Positions 30,293 to 38,611 of a stretch of DNA of 64,000 nt are shown here, piece by piece. Position numbers and translations under genes: made by a program. This DNA comes from JADLHS01 sp020848635 (GTDB lineage: Bacteria; Verrucomicrobiota; Verrucomicrobiia; Limisphaerales; JADLHS01). The DNA lies in assembly GCA_037044975.1 (NCBI GenBank), contig JBAOIL010000039.1, positions 248,001-312,000 on the forward strand, written 5' to 3'. The notes below the pieces were generated by a model. That model ran no database searches and was not told the DNA's origin. It was given only the letters and a program-made list of their open reading frames with translations. Each line of letters starts with the position of its first letter. The stretch's first letter is position 1.

Positions 30293-33200
30293 TTGAAAAC
30301 CTCAGTCGTGAATCGCATTGGATGGATTGCCGGGTTGGCGCTCGGGCTGGCCAACGCGGGCGCCCAACAGGTCGCCTGGACGTACGTGCCGCCAGCAGGG
30401 CATGTGGATGTTTCTCCGGCCTTCGGTGACGTCAATGGCGATGGCCGTAACGACCTTGTCGTTGGCACCACGGCCGGATTCATCGTCGCGGTTGACGGCC
30501 ACGGCAAGGAGATCTGGCGACACCAAATGCGCGACGCGGTCTGCATCCCGCCCACGATCGCCGATGTTACGGGCGATGGTCTGCCGGATTTGCTGGCGGG
30601 CGACCGGCAAGGTGAAGTCGTGTGTCTCAACGGCCGGACGGGTGATCCCGTCTGGAACACGACGCTGCCGAGCCCGCCGCAATGGGGCGCGACCTGCCTT
30701 GCCGTTGGCGATTTGCACGGGGACGGCGCATTGGAGATTGTAACGGGCACGCGGGACGGTGATGTTGTTTGCCTCGCCGGGGTCTCTGGCGATCGGGAGT
30801 GGATCTATGGCGGCGACTTGGGCACGGTCATGAGCCCGGCCATCGCAGATTTGAATGGCGACGGACAACCGGAGGTGCTGGTCGGGACGGAGAAAGTCTC
30901 GCTCGTCTGCTTGAGCGCAACCGGTCAGGAACTCTGGCGTCGCAATGAAGGCGCCGGCGGCAGTCCATTTGTGTACGACACGGGCGGCGAAGGCGGACTG
31001 AGAATTCTGTGCGGCATGGGCAAGCGCCTGCACGCCCTCGACGCCGGCGGAAATACTCTGTGGTCTTTTCCGATGAACCGCGAAATGGACAGCGCGATCG
31101 CGATCGCGGACGCCGACGGAGACGGCGTCCCCGAGGTTTACGCGACGGATCTTTCGGGGCACGTCGTCTGCGTGACCCTGAACGGAACGCTGCGGTGGAC
31201 GGCCGAGGTGGGCGAGCGGTCGCGACGCTCGCCCGCGATCGCGGACGTGGATGGGGATGGGAAACCGGAGATCCTCGTCGCGAGTTACGGCAATGCCCTC
31301 CATGTCTTCGACCCGCAGGGACAACTCAAGGTCCGCGTCCCGCTCCCGGGCCCATCGAACGGGACGCCGACGCCGGTGGTGCTCGACGACCAGCTTTGCG
31401 TCGTGGTGCCCGCGGCAGGAGCGGCGCTGCAAGTGTTGCGCTGGTCCGGCTCGCGTTCCGACTCACGCGTCCTCTGGGCCGAATGCCGGTGCGATGCCCG
31501 ACGGACTGGGGCGATTGTCCCGCCAGTAAAACCGACGCGCGTCGAGCTGGCTTTCAATGTTAACGGGTCGCCGACTGGCAACGTCCGCGCCACGGCCGTC
31601 GTGAGCAACCCCGAACGCCACGCGCTCACCGTGCGGGTTGAGGCGGTGCCCGGAACCGGGCAGCCCCTCGTGAAGCGCACCACATCGTCTGCCGCGCGCA
31701 TCAACCGGTCGTTCTCGTATGCAATGCCGCGCAGCGGCACGGCCAAATTGACGGTCACTTGCCAGGTGCTGGATGGCGCGCGGACGGTCGCTCGGCGCCG
31801 CCACACGCTCTTCCTAAACGTGTTTACCAACGAACTCGTGGAAATCAGCCAGGCCATCCGAACCGCGCAAGCCCTCGTGCCGAAACTGCTGGACGCCCGC
31901 GGCGTGGAAGATCGCGCGTGCCTGGCCGCCACAGAACTGGAAGCGCTGCGGCCCTGCATTTCGGGCGCCATGCCGATCAATGAGGCCGACCGGGTCAGGT
32001 ACCGTAAACAACTGGCCGAACTGACGGCGGAGGCGAAGGCGGTGCTCAGACTCGCGTCGCTTGCGGAGCAGGCGGCAGCAGCGGGAAGCACCCTCAAAAT
32101 ATGCGCGGCCAATCCCTGGTCGCCGTTTGGGCAGTTCGAGGGGCTGGCGGGAGGCTGGGCGGCTTCGTCGGACCTGTCCGTTTTCATGTTCGGCGGCGAG
32201 ACCGAGTGCGCGGCGCTGAACGTGTTCAACCTCTCGAGCCAGCCCCGTACCTTCCGCGTGGAGCTCGGCCCGCTGGCCCAGGGCGAGAAGACCGTACCGG
32301 CGCGGGACGCAGTTGCCCTCCTTGAAGTCCTCGATGTGCCAACGGAGCGCTGCGATATGGAGGCAGATGCGCTGGCCCCGCTGGGCGTCGCGAGTGTGCT
32401 CCAGGTACCCGCATGGAGCGGACGTCAACTCTGGCTAAACGTGAACTCCCGCTCGCTGACCGCGGGGAATTGGAACGGTAGCATCCGATTGCGGAGCCTC
32501 GAGGTCGCACCGGTGGAAACAACTGCCGCACTGAGTGTGACGGTCTCCCCCGCGCGGCTCCCGGAGAAGCAGGCCTTGCACAACTGCGGGTGGGGCTACG
32601 TGCATTCCTCCATGCTGAAGGACTATCCGGCGGAGGCGATCGCGGACCAAGTCGCGCACGGCACGGACGTGTTCGTGGGAACCTTTTTCCCCCAGGCACG
32701 ATTCGACGCGACGGGCAACCTGGTGGGCGAGATTGATTACCGGGAGCACGACGCGTATGTGAAGCAACACGCCTGCCACGGGATCATCCTGTTCTGCGGC
32801 TATCAGGGGGCGCTCCAAGGACCAGCGGCGGCGGACTCCGACGCTTATCGCCAAGCCCACGTCCAGTGGCTGCGCGCCTGGGTCAAACACCTGGCGGAGC
32901 TCGGCGTCGGCTACGACGGTTTCGCACTCTACCCCGTGGACGAACCGGGTCTGAGCCAGGGGCTTGTCGCCGCGTACCTGCGTTTGGCCAAGCTGGCGCG
33001 GGAAGCGGACCCGCGCATCCAGATGTACACGGATCCCGTCGGGCAGATCGCGGAGGACGAGTTGCGCCAGATGCTGTCGTACGTTGACATCTGGTGTCCA
33101 AACCGCGCGGGCCTGGTGCTCGACCAGAAGCAAAAAGCCAAGCTCGATATCATCAAGGCCTCCGGCAAGGCGGTGTGGATGTACGAGTGTGACGACAATG

Positions 33201-33664
33201 CCAAGCACCAGTCCCCGTTGGGTTATTACCGCGCGCAAGCCTGGCTGGCCTGGCGGCATCAGATGACCGGCATTGGCTTCTGGTCCTATTGCACCTCGCA
33301 GGACGATCCGTGGTTCGTGCCGAGGCTGCGGTACGACTACCTCCTCGTGTACCCGGGGAACGGCGTGGTCAGCAGCAAACGGTGGGAGGCGGTGCGGGAT
33401 GGGATCGAAGACTACGGGATGCTCGAACTCCTCCGCCAAAGGCTCAAGGCCAACAACCGCCCGGCAAAACCGGATGCGGTTGCCGCAGCGAAGCGGCTCC
33501 TGGGTGAACAAGCGGCCCAAGTAGGCGGCTTTTGCACGCTGGAAGACGACAATGCCCTGAAGGACGCAGCCGCTTCCGCCAACAAGCGAACCGTCGAGGA
33601 CCAGCGGTGGAGGGAGATCCAGCGCCTACGCCACGAGCTCGCCCGACTCTTCGACGCACTGTAA
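30293..33664 (+). CDS. Secreted FG-GAP beta-propeller and DUF4091 glycosidase-like protein
   Basis: It begins at TTG 30293 or GTG 30308, giving a short signal peptide (IGWIAGLALGLANAGAQ). Six calcium-binding-type FG-GAP repeats follow (DVNGDGRNDLVVG, DLNGDGQPEVLVG, DVDGDGKPEILVA and others) over about residues 35-360. A middle beta-sandwich region leads to a C-terminal DUF4091 barrel (FALYPVDEPG, WMYECDDNAKHQ, GIGFWSYC), a fold related to GH123. Length is 1123 residues, intact. The propeller may bind glycan and the barrel hydrolyse it; activity is inferred. Confidence 0.8.
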   Translation: MKTSVVNRIGWIAGLALGLANAGAQQVAWTYVPPAGHVDVSPAFGDVNGDGRNDLVVGTTAGFIVAVDGHGKEIWRHQMRDAVCIPPTIADVTGDGLPDLLAGDRQGEVVCLNGRTGDPVWNTTLPSPPQWGATCLAVGDLHGDGALEIVTGTRDGDVVCLAGVSGDREWIYGGDLGTVMSPAIADLNGDGQPEVLVGTEKVSLVCLSATGQELWRRNEGAGGSPFVYDTGGEGGLRILCGMGKRLHALDAGGNTLWSFPMNREMDSAIAIADADGDGVPEVYATDLSGHVVCVTLNGTLRWTAEVGERSRRSPAIADVDGDGKPEILVASYGNALHVFDPQGQLKVRVPLPGPSNGTPTPVVLDDQLCVVVPAAGAALQVLRWSGSRSDSRVLWAECRCDARRTGAIVPPVKPTRVELAFNVNGSPTGNVRATAVVSNPERHALTVRVEAVPGTGQPLVKRTTSSAARINRSFSYAMPRSGTAKLTVTCQVLDGARTVARRRHTLFLNVFTNELVEISQAIRTAQALVPKLLDARGVEDRACLAATELEALRPCISGAMPINEADRVRYRKQLAELTAEAKAVLRLASLAEQAAAAGSTLKICAANPWSPFGQFEGLAGGWAASSDLSVFMFGGETECAALNVFNLSSQPRTFRVELGPLAQGEKTVPARDAVALLEVLDVPTERCDMEADALAPLGVASVLQVPAWSGRQLWLNVNSRSLTAGNWNGSIRLRSLEVAPVETTAALSVTVSPARLPEKQALHNCGWGYVHSSMLKDYPAEAIADQVAHGTDVFVGTFFPQARFDATGNLVGEIDYREHDAYVKQHACHGIILFCGYQGALQGPAAADSDAYRQAHVQWLRAWVKHLAELGVGYDGFALYPVDEPGLSQGLVAAYLRLAKLAREADPRIQMYTDPVGQIAEDELRQMLSYVDIWCPNRAGLVLDQKQKAKLDIIKASGKAVWMYECDDNAKHQSPLGYYRAQAWLAWRHQMTGIGFWSYCTSQDDPWFVPRLRYDYLLVYPGNGVVSSKRWEAVRDGIEDYGMLELLRQRLKANNRPAKPDAVAAAKRLLGEQAAQVGGFCTLEDDNALKDAAASANKRTVEDQRWREIQRLRHELARLFDAL

Positions 33665-33765
33665 GCGGGGATCGTCAGTTTGTGACCCTGTCGCGCCCGC
33701 GAGCGGAGGCCGATCTGCCCGCGGGCTTCCTCGCGGAAGCCGAGTAGATCTTTAAGCAGAATTCG

Positions 33766-33793
33766 TTGACACCGGCGGAATCAGCAATAGTGT
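33766..33793 (+). promoter_or_regulatory. Candidate lexA promoter
   Basis: TTGACA (33766-33771) and TAGTGT (33788-33793) are 16 bases apart, just upstream of the lexA ATG at 33807. The following GTGTGTCTCTGCACA has partial dyad symmetry (TGTG...CACA) and could be an operator. It does not match the TGTTC-N4-GAACA LexA box reported for Verrucomicrobia, so autoregulation is unproven. Confidence 0.4.
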
Positions 33794-33806
33794 GTCTCTG
33801 CACAGT

Positions 33807-34431
33807 ATGCCACTACTCACCGCCAAACAACAAGCGCTGGCCGACTTCATTGAAAGTCATCGGCGGCGGCAGGGCCACGCCCCAACGTATCAGGAAATTG
33901 CCGGCCATTTCGGCTTTCGCAGCGAGAATGCGGTGACCGGCCACCTTCGACTGATGCGACAGAAAGGTTATCTCGCATCGGACTCCGGCAAGGCACGTTC
34001 GCTTCGCGTCACTTCGCCCCTGGCCAAACTGCGCAGTCGCATCGTGGACATTCCGCTTCTCGGGGCCATCCCGGCGGGTTTCCCTGAAGACGGCGACTCC
34101 GCAAGCGGAAGGTTGTGTCACGGTGGACATCGGCAGCGTTGGCTTCACGCCGACGCGGAACACGTTTGCGGTGCGCGTGCGCGGTGTTTCCATGATCGGC
34201 CGGCACATCCTTGATGGCGATGTCGTGCTATTGGAGCGCGGACCGGACCCGCGCCATGGTCAGGTCGTGGCCGCGCTCGTGGATGGTGAGCGCACGCTCA
34301 AGACCTATGTCGTGAAGAACGGGAAACCGTATCTGAAAGCGGAGAACCCCAAATATCCCGACCTCATCCCCGCGCAGGAGTTGGTGATTCAAGGGGTGTT
34401 CAAGGCGTTGATTCGAAAAGCCCGGGACTAA
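33807..34431 (+). CDS. lexA: LexA repressor (frameshifted)
   Basis: ATG 33807 is preferred over GTG 33792. The winged-helix DNA-binding domain covers residues 1-70 (APTYQEIAGHFGFRSENAV). The Ala-Gly autocleavage site is in GAIPAGFP (residues 90-91). The frame then shifts near 34095, and the S24 peptidase domain continues from CVTVDIGSVGFTPT with the catalytic serine in RGVSMIGRHI and lysine in RTLKTYVV. Every functional element survives, so an indel error is likely. It heads a same-strand cassette of DNA repair genes, which it probably represses. Confidence 0.88.
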
Positions 34432-34434
34432 GCC

Positions 34435-35108
34435 ATGTCTGCGCATGTCACCAACGTTCTGGCCGAGTTGCATCGACTTGCCAATCCCACAAATGTGGCG
34501 GGCATGGCCCGGTTCGGCATTGTCGGCAAGAAACTGCTGGGCATCTCGGTGGTTCAACTGCGGGCGATCGCCAAACGGATCGGTCGTGATCATGAACTGG
34601 CTGAAGAACTCTGGTCTTCGGGAATCTTTGAAGCGCGCATTCTCGCTGCGTTCATCGCCGACCCCAAAGCGTCTGACCCGCCGCCAAGCCAATGCTTGGG
34701 CGAAGGATTTTGAGTGTTGGGCCGATTGCGATGGCCTGTGCATTCATCTCTTTCGCAAAACCCCATTCGCCCACGAACTGGCGGTTGCTTGGAGCCGCCG
34801 CCGGGAGGAACTGGTCAAGCGCGCCGGGTTTCACGATGATGGCCACGCTGGCCGTGCATGATAAAGCCGCCAGCAACGAAGTCTTTCGCAATTATCTCGA
34901 GCCGGGTTCAGGCGGAAGCCACCGATGAACGGCACAACGTAAAGAAGGGCGTTAACTGGGCGCTGCGCCAGATTGGGAAGCGAAATCCAATTCTGAACCG
35001 GGAAGCCGTCCGCATCGGCCAAACGCATTCAGAAAAAGGATTCCAAGGCCGCGCGCTGGATTGCCAGCTGATGCCCTCCGGGAATTGGAACGATGGAAAC
35101 CCAGATGA
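34435..35108 (+). CDS. AlkD-like DNA alkylation repair protein (four apparent frameshifts)
   Basis: It starts 3 bases after the lexA stop. Pieces in three frames restore one HEAT-like protein of about 224 residues: FGIVGKKLLGISVVQLRAIA, then WAKDFECWADCDGLC and FRKTPFAHELAVAWSRR, then ATLAVHDKAASNEVF, then ATDERHNVKKGVNWALRQIG, then DALRELERWKPR before TGA. Breaks lie near 34665 (CCCC/AAA), 34830, 34905 and 35070. AlkD glycosylases excise positively charged alkyl-purines. Its place between lexA and the translesion polymerase suggests damage-induced expression. A decaying gene cannot be excluded. Confidence 0.78.
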
Positions 35109-35114
35109 CTCTCC

Positions 35115-35732
35115 ATGTCGCGAACCATCGTGCATCTGGATGCCGACGCCTTCTTCGCGTCGGTGGAGCAAGCCGCCGACTCCCGGTTGCGGGGCAAACC
35201 CGTCGCGGTCGGCGGGGAAAGTCGGGGCATCATCGCCTCCGCGTCCTACGAAGCCCGCAAGTTTGGGATTTATACACCCATGCCCACGGCGCTGGCCCGC
35301 AGGCTCTGTCCCAAGCTCATCGTGTTGCCGGGTCACTATGATCTTTACGAAGAATTTTCCAACGGGATGTTCGCTTACGCCTACGACTTCACCCCGGATG
35401 TGGAACGGACCTCAATTGACGAAGGCTACTTCGATCTCACGGCCAACCGCAAAAAGCCGGCCGTCGAAATCGCGCTGATCATCAGCAAGGCGATCCGGCA
35501 ATCGCTGAAGATCACCGTCAGCGAAGGGGTCGCCTCGAACAAACTCATCAGCCAGATCGCCTCCAAGCTGAACAAGCCCGCGGCGTTTGAAAGCGTGCCG
35601 GAGGGACAGGAGCAAGCAGTTCATTCAACCGCTGCCGAACCGCTGGCTGCCGGGCATCGGGCCAAAGACGAGCGCCCGATTGAATGCGGCCGGGTTGGCC
35701 AAAATCCGTCACGTGGCCGCCACCCCGATTGA
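35115..35732 (+). CDS. dinB: Y-family DNA polymerase (DinB/Pol IV) palm and finger piece
   Basis: This is the N-terminal piece of the fused polymerase. It starts at ATG 35115, six bases after the alkD-like stop. Catalytic carboxylates are present: HLDADAFFASVEQ and TSIDEGYFDL, so it is a true DinB-type polymerase rather than an ImuB-type inactive paralogue. The frame is meaningful to about 35610 (KLNKPAAFESVPEGQE) and then reads out of frame; the continuation KQFIQPLPNRWLPGIGPKT is in the next entry. Confidence 0.88.
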   Translation: MSRTIVHLDADAFFASVEQAADSRLRGKPVAVGGESRGIIASASYEARKFGIYTPMPTALARRLCPKLIVLPGHYDLYEEFSNGMFAYAYDFTPDVERTSIDEGYFDLTANRKKPAVEIALIISKAIRQSLKITVSEGVASNKLISQIASKLNKPAAFESVPEGQEQAVHSTAAEPLAAGHRAKDERPIECGRVGQNPSRGRHPD

Positions 35733-37026
35733 AATGCTGGAACTGGTGTTGGGGCGGCAGGCGGTGACGATCCGGCAATTCGCCCACGGAATTGACGAAC
35801 GCCCGCTGATCCCGGCCCGCGAGCCGCAGAAAACCTTCAGCCAACAGGAAACCTTTGCCGGCGACCTGACGGACGAAGAATACATTGCCGCCACGCTGCG
35901 CCGGATGGCAGACGACCTCTTTGCTAAGGTACGGGCCGATCAGCGGACGATTCGCACGTTGACTGTAACAGTGCGCTATAACGACCGGGCGGAGGATCAG
36001 GTCAGCGAAAGTTTATTGGAGCCGACCGATCTTGAAACCGAGGTGTATGGCCGACTACAGGCGATGCTGAACAAGGCGTGGAAGCGGCGGGTCAGTCTTC
36101 GGTTGGTGTCACTGAAATTATCCAACCTGTATGACAGTCGGTTTCGGAGCGACCTGCCACTGACGGTCCCCATGCAACGCCTCGATGCACAATCTCGATT
36201 GGCAGCCGTCGTGGATGAGCTCCGCTCCGCGCATGGGCGCTCAGTCATTTTACGCGGGCACGATTTGCGGCTGTTAAGTCCACCTACCGAGGCCATCTCA
36301 GCGAAGCCGAACTCTTCGCCGGTTCGCCGACTGAACCGCGTGGCGAAGCCAGCGGTCACCACTTACGTCCCACTGCGGGCACACAGCCATTATTCCTTTC
36401 TCGATTCGACTCTCTCGCCACAAGCCATCGTGAATCTGGCTAAACAGCACGGCATGCCGGCCGTAGCACTGACTGACACCGGTAATCTTCACGGGGCAGT
36501 GGAATTCGTCCAAGCCGCACAGCAGGCGGGAATAAAACCCATACTCGGCGTTGAATTGTCCGTCGGTGACAAACCGCTGCTCCTGTATGTCGAATCAGCG
36601 CGGGGATACGCCAATCTCTGCCGGTTGCTGTCACGGCATGCCGAACGAACTGACAGCAATGGGGATGAAGCTTCCGTCGCTGACCAGCAACGCCGGCCTT
36701 ACCGGATCGGTGAATTCGATGGCTTCACCGAGGGATTGATCGCGGTCAGTTCGGACGAGCGATTGGCGGAACTGTTCCGGGGAAGTTTCTACCGCATGGT
36801 GACGGCGGCGAACGCGGATTCACAGGCAGTGGCCTGCCCGGCGATTCATTATGCCGCACCTGGCGACCGCCAGAAATACGACATTGTTCAAAGCATTCGC
36901 ACACTGACGCTGCTCCGGGAGGAACATCCTGAGAAACGAACGAATGGACGGCTGCACTTTCGTTCGCCGGCGGAAATGGCTCGCGGCCTGCAAAGACAAT
37001 CCCGATTGGCTGCGACTCACGCATGA
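35587..37026 (+). CDS. In-frame junction of Y-family polymerase and DnaE PHP domain
   Basis: One uninterrupted frame begins with the Pol IV thumb (LPGIGPKTSARLNAAG), crosses the little finger (KRRVSLRLVSLKLSNLYDS), passes a proline-rich linker (about 36270-36360) and enters the PHP domain of a DnaE-type polymerase (VPLRAHSHYSFLDSTLSPQA, HGMPAVALTDTGNLHGAVEF, AAQQAGIKPILGVEL). No stop or start separates the halves. Useful coding runs from about 35610 to 36970, after which the DnaE frame moves to the next entry. Two polymerase families joined in one polypeptide is the most unusual gene in the window. Confidence 0.82.
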   Translation: MKACRRDRSKQFIQPLPNRWLPGIGPKTSARLNAAGLAKIRHVAATPIEMLELVLGRQAVTIRQFAHGIDERPLIPAREPQKTFSQQETFAGDLTDEEYIAATLRRMADDLFAKVRADQRTIRTLTVTVRYNDRAEDQVSESLLEPTDLETEVYGRLQAMLNKAWKRRVSLRLVSLKLSNLYDSRFRSDLPLTVPMQRLDAQSRLAAVVDELRSAHGRSVILRGHDLRLLSPPTEAISAKPNSSPVRRLNRVAKPAVTTYVPLRAHSHYSFLDSTLSPQAIVNLAKQHGMPAVALTDTGNLHGAVEFVQAAQQAGIKPILGVELSVGDKPLLLYVESARGYANLCRLLSRHAERTDSNGDEASVADQQRRPYRIGEFDGFTEGLIAVSSDERLAELFRGSFYRMVTAANADSQAVACPAIHYAAPGDRQKYDIVQSIRTLTLLREEHPEKRTNGRLHFRSPAEMARGLQRQSRLAATHA

Positions 37027-37897
37027 AATCGCGCAGCGCTGCAGCTTTGAGCTGCCCTTCGGCAAACCCCAGTTTCCTGCCTACACGCCGCCGGACGGTT
37101 CGCCGCCCAGTGCATTTTTGCGACAGCTTGTGTTGCAGGGACTGCGCGATCGCTATGGTAATCGAGCGGACAAGTTCCGGGCGCAGGCCATGGAAGAGCT
37201 GGGCATCATCAACGATGTCGGCTACGAGGGATACTTTCTCATCACCTGGGATTTCCTGCAGGAGTGTCGCCGCCAAAACATCGACTGGATTACGCGCGGC
37301 AGCGCGGCGGACAGCCTGGTCTGCTATTGCCTTGGAATCAGCGGTGTTTGCCCAATTCGCTTCGACCTGTATTTCCGCCGCTTCCTGAACCAGGACCGCA
37401 TGGCGCTGCACAAGCTGCCGGATATCGACATTGATTTTGCGCACGATGTTAAAGATGACGTGGTGAAAATCATCTTCGAGAAATATGGCCGTGAGCGTTG
37501 CGCCATTGTGGGTGGCTTCTCCACATTCCAAGCCCGCAGCGCATTTGCCGAGGTTGCGAAGGTGCTCGGGGTGTCCGAGCGCGACGTACGCAAGTTCACC
37601 GAACATTTCCCTTGGGGTTTCGGCGGCGGCTGGGTGCCGGACGGGCCCGCTCCCAAAGGCGGTGCGGGTTTGATCGAGTTGCTGCGCGCGAGCCCCGAAA
37701 CCCGGAGCCTGCCGCTCGACGAGGAGCCCTACAAAACCGCCATTGGTATGGCGGAGTTTTTGGACGGCATGCCCCGCTATCCAAAGATGCATCCGTGCGG
37801 ACTGGTGCTGTCGCGTCAACCGCTGCACGAACTGACGCCCACCGTTCATCGCCAACAAGGGCTACGCGACCACGCACTTCGACATGGATTCGGTTGA
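36944..37897 (+). CDS. dnaE2: DnaE-type polymerase palm piece of the fusion gene
   Basis: This continues the C-family polymerase after a shift near 36970. It holds FLITWDFLQECRRQNIDW, the nucleotide-binding RGSAADSLVCYCLGI and the catalytic PDIDIDFAHD with two metal-binding aspartates, then CAIVGGFSTFQARSAF. Near 37850 coding moves to another frame carrying YATTHFDMDSVEPIGLVK and MDILAQGGLAV, where the third catalytic aspartate is expected. Confidence 0.85.
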   Translation: MDGCTFVRRRKWLAACKDNPDWLRLTHEIAQRCSFELPFGKPQFPAYTPPDGSPPSAFLRQLVLQGLRDRYGNRADKFRAQAMEELGIINDVGYEGYFLITWDFLQECRRQNIDWITRGSAADSLVCYCLGISGVCPIRFDLYFRRFLNQDRMALHKLPDIDIDFAHDVKDDVVKIIFEKYGRERCAIVGGFSTFQARSAFAEVAKVLGVSERDVRKFTEHFPWGFGGGWVPDGPAPKGGAGLIELLRASPETRSLPLDEEPYKTAIGMAEFLDGMPRYPKMHPCGLVLSRQPLHELTPTVHRQQGLRDHALRHGFG

Positions 37898-37950
37898 ACC
37901 CATCGGGTTGGTGAAGATGGACATCCTCGCCCAAGGCGGATTGGCCGTCA

Positions 37951-38346
37951 ATGCGTGACGTGAAGGCCAGGTTGGACGCGCGCGGCATTGATGTGGATCT
38001 GGAACGTTGCGTGGCCCGACAGAAAGCCGACGGCAGATTGTTATTGGGTGATCCGCAGGCAGTCGAGCCGTGGCGCGATCCGGAAGTTTGGCAGATGATT
38101 GCCAGCGGTCACGGGCGAGCGGTTCATCACATCGAGAGTCCCGCCATGACGAGCCTGTGCCGCATGTGCAACGTGAACGAGATCGACGGACTGGTCGCCA
38201 TTGTCAGCGTCATCCGTCCGGGGGCGGCGAACGAGGGAAAGAAAGATGTCGTTCACTCGTCGGTATCAAGGAATGGAGCCGATCGAGTATCCGCATCCCT
38301 CCTTGGAACCGTGTCTGCGGAGCACTTACGGATTGGTGGTGTATGA
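37951..38346 (+). CDS. dnaE2: DnaE-type polymerase finger piece
   Basis: Continuation with RDVKARLDARGIDVDLE and then IESPAMTSLCRMCNVNEIDGL and AIVSVIRPGAANEGKK, matching the DnaE finger region. It is out of frame after about 38240, where the next entry takes over. The shift into this frame lies near 37950. Confidence 0.75.
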   Translation: MRDVKARLDARGIDVDLERCVARQKADGRLLLGDPQAVEPWRDPEVWQMIASGHGRAVHHIESPAMTSLCRMCNVNEIDGLVAIVSVIRPGAANEGKKDVVHSSVSRNGADRVSASLLGTVSAEHLRIGGV

Positions 38347-38611
38347 AGAACACATCCTGCAAATCTGCGAGGCCTTTGCCGGATTGCCACCCGGTCGGGC
38401 TGACGTGCTGCGCCGGGCGTTGAACAAACAGAAGCGCGCGGTCATCGCGGAGATTCGAGGAGGAATTCTACACCGCCGCAGTGACTGCGCGGGCATTCGC
38501 TGGAAAAAACCGATGAGGTGTGGGGATTGGTCACTGGCTTCGCGGGCTACGCGTTCTGCAAAGCTCACAGCACGGCCTACGGAGTTGAGGCGTATCAATC
38601 GGCATGGCTGA
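38201..38611 (+). CDS. dnaE2: DnaE-type polymerase finger piece, continued
   Basis: Coding from about 38240: FTRRYQGMEPIEYPHPSLEP, YGLVVYEEHILQICEAFAG and ADVLRRALNKQKRAVI. This is the typical C-family order (EYPHP then YQE/YEEH). Two more shifts near 38460 and 38500 enclose EEFYTAAVTA before the next frame resumes with SLEKTDEVWGLVTGF. Confidence 0.75.
   Translation: MSASSVRGRRTRERKMSFTRRYQGMEPIEYPHPSLEPCLRSTYGLVVYEEHILQICEAFAGLPPGRADVLRRALNKQKRAVIAEIRGGILHRRSDCAGIRWKKPMRCGDWSLASRATRSAKLTARPTELRRINRHG

Noticed and set aside
35115..35732. Calling the Y-family piece ImuB
   Set aside because: ImuB lacks the catalytic carboxylates, whereas this sequence keeps DADAFFASVE and SIDEGYFD, as in DinB.
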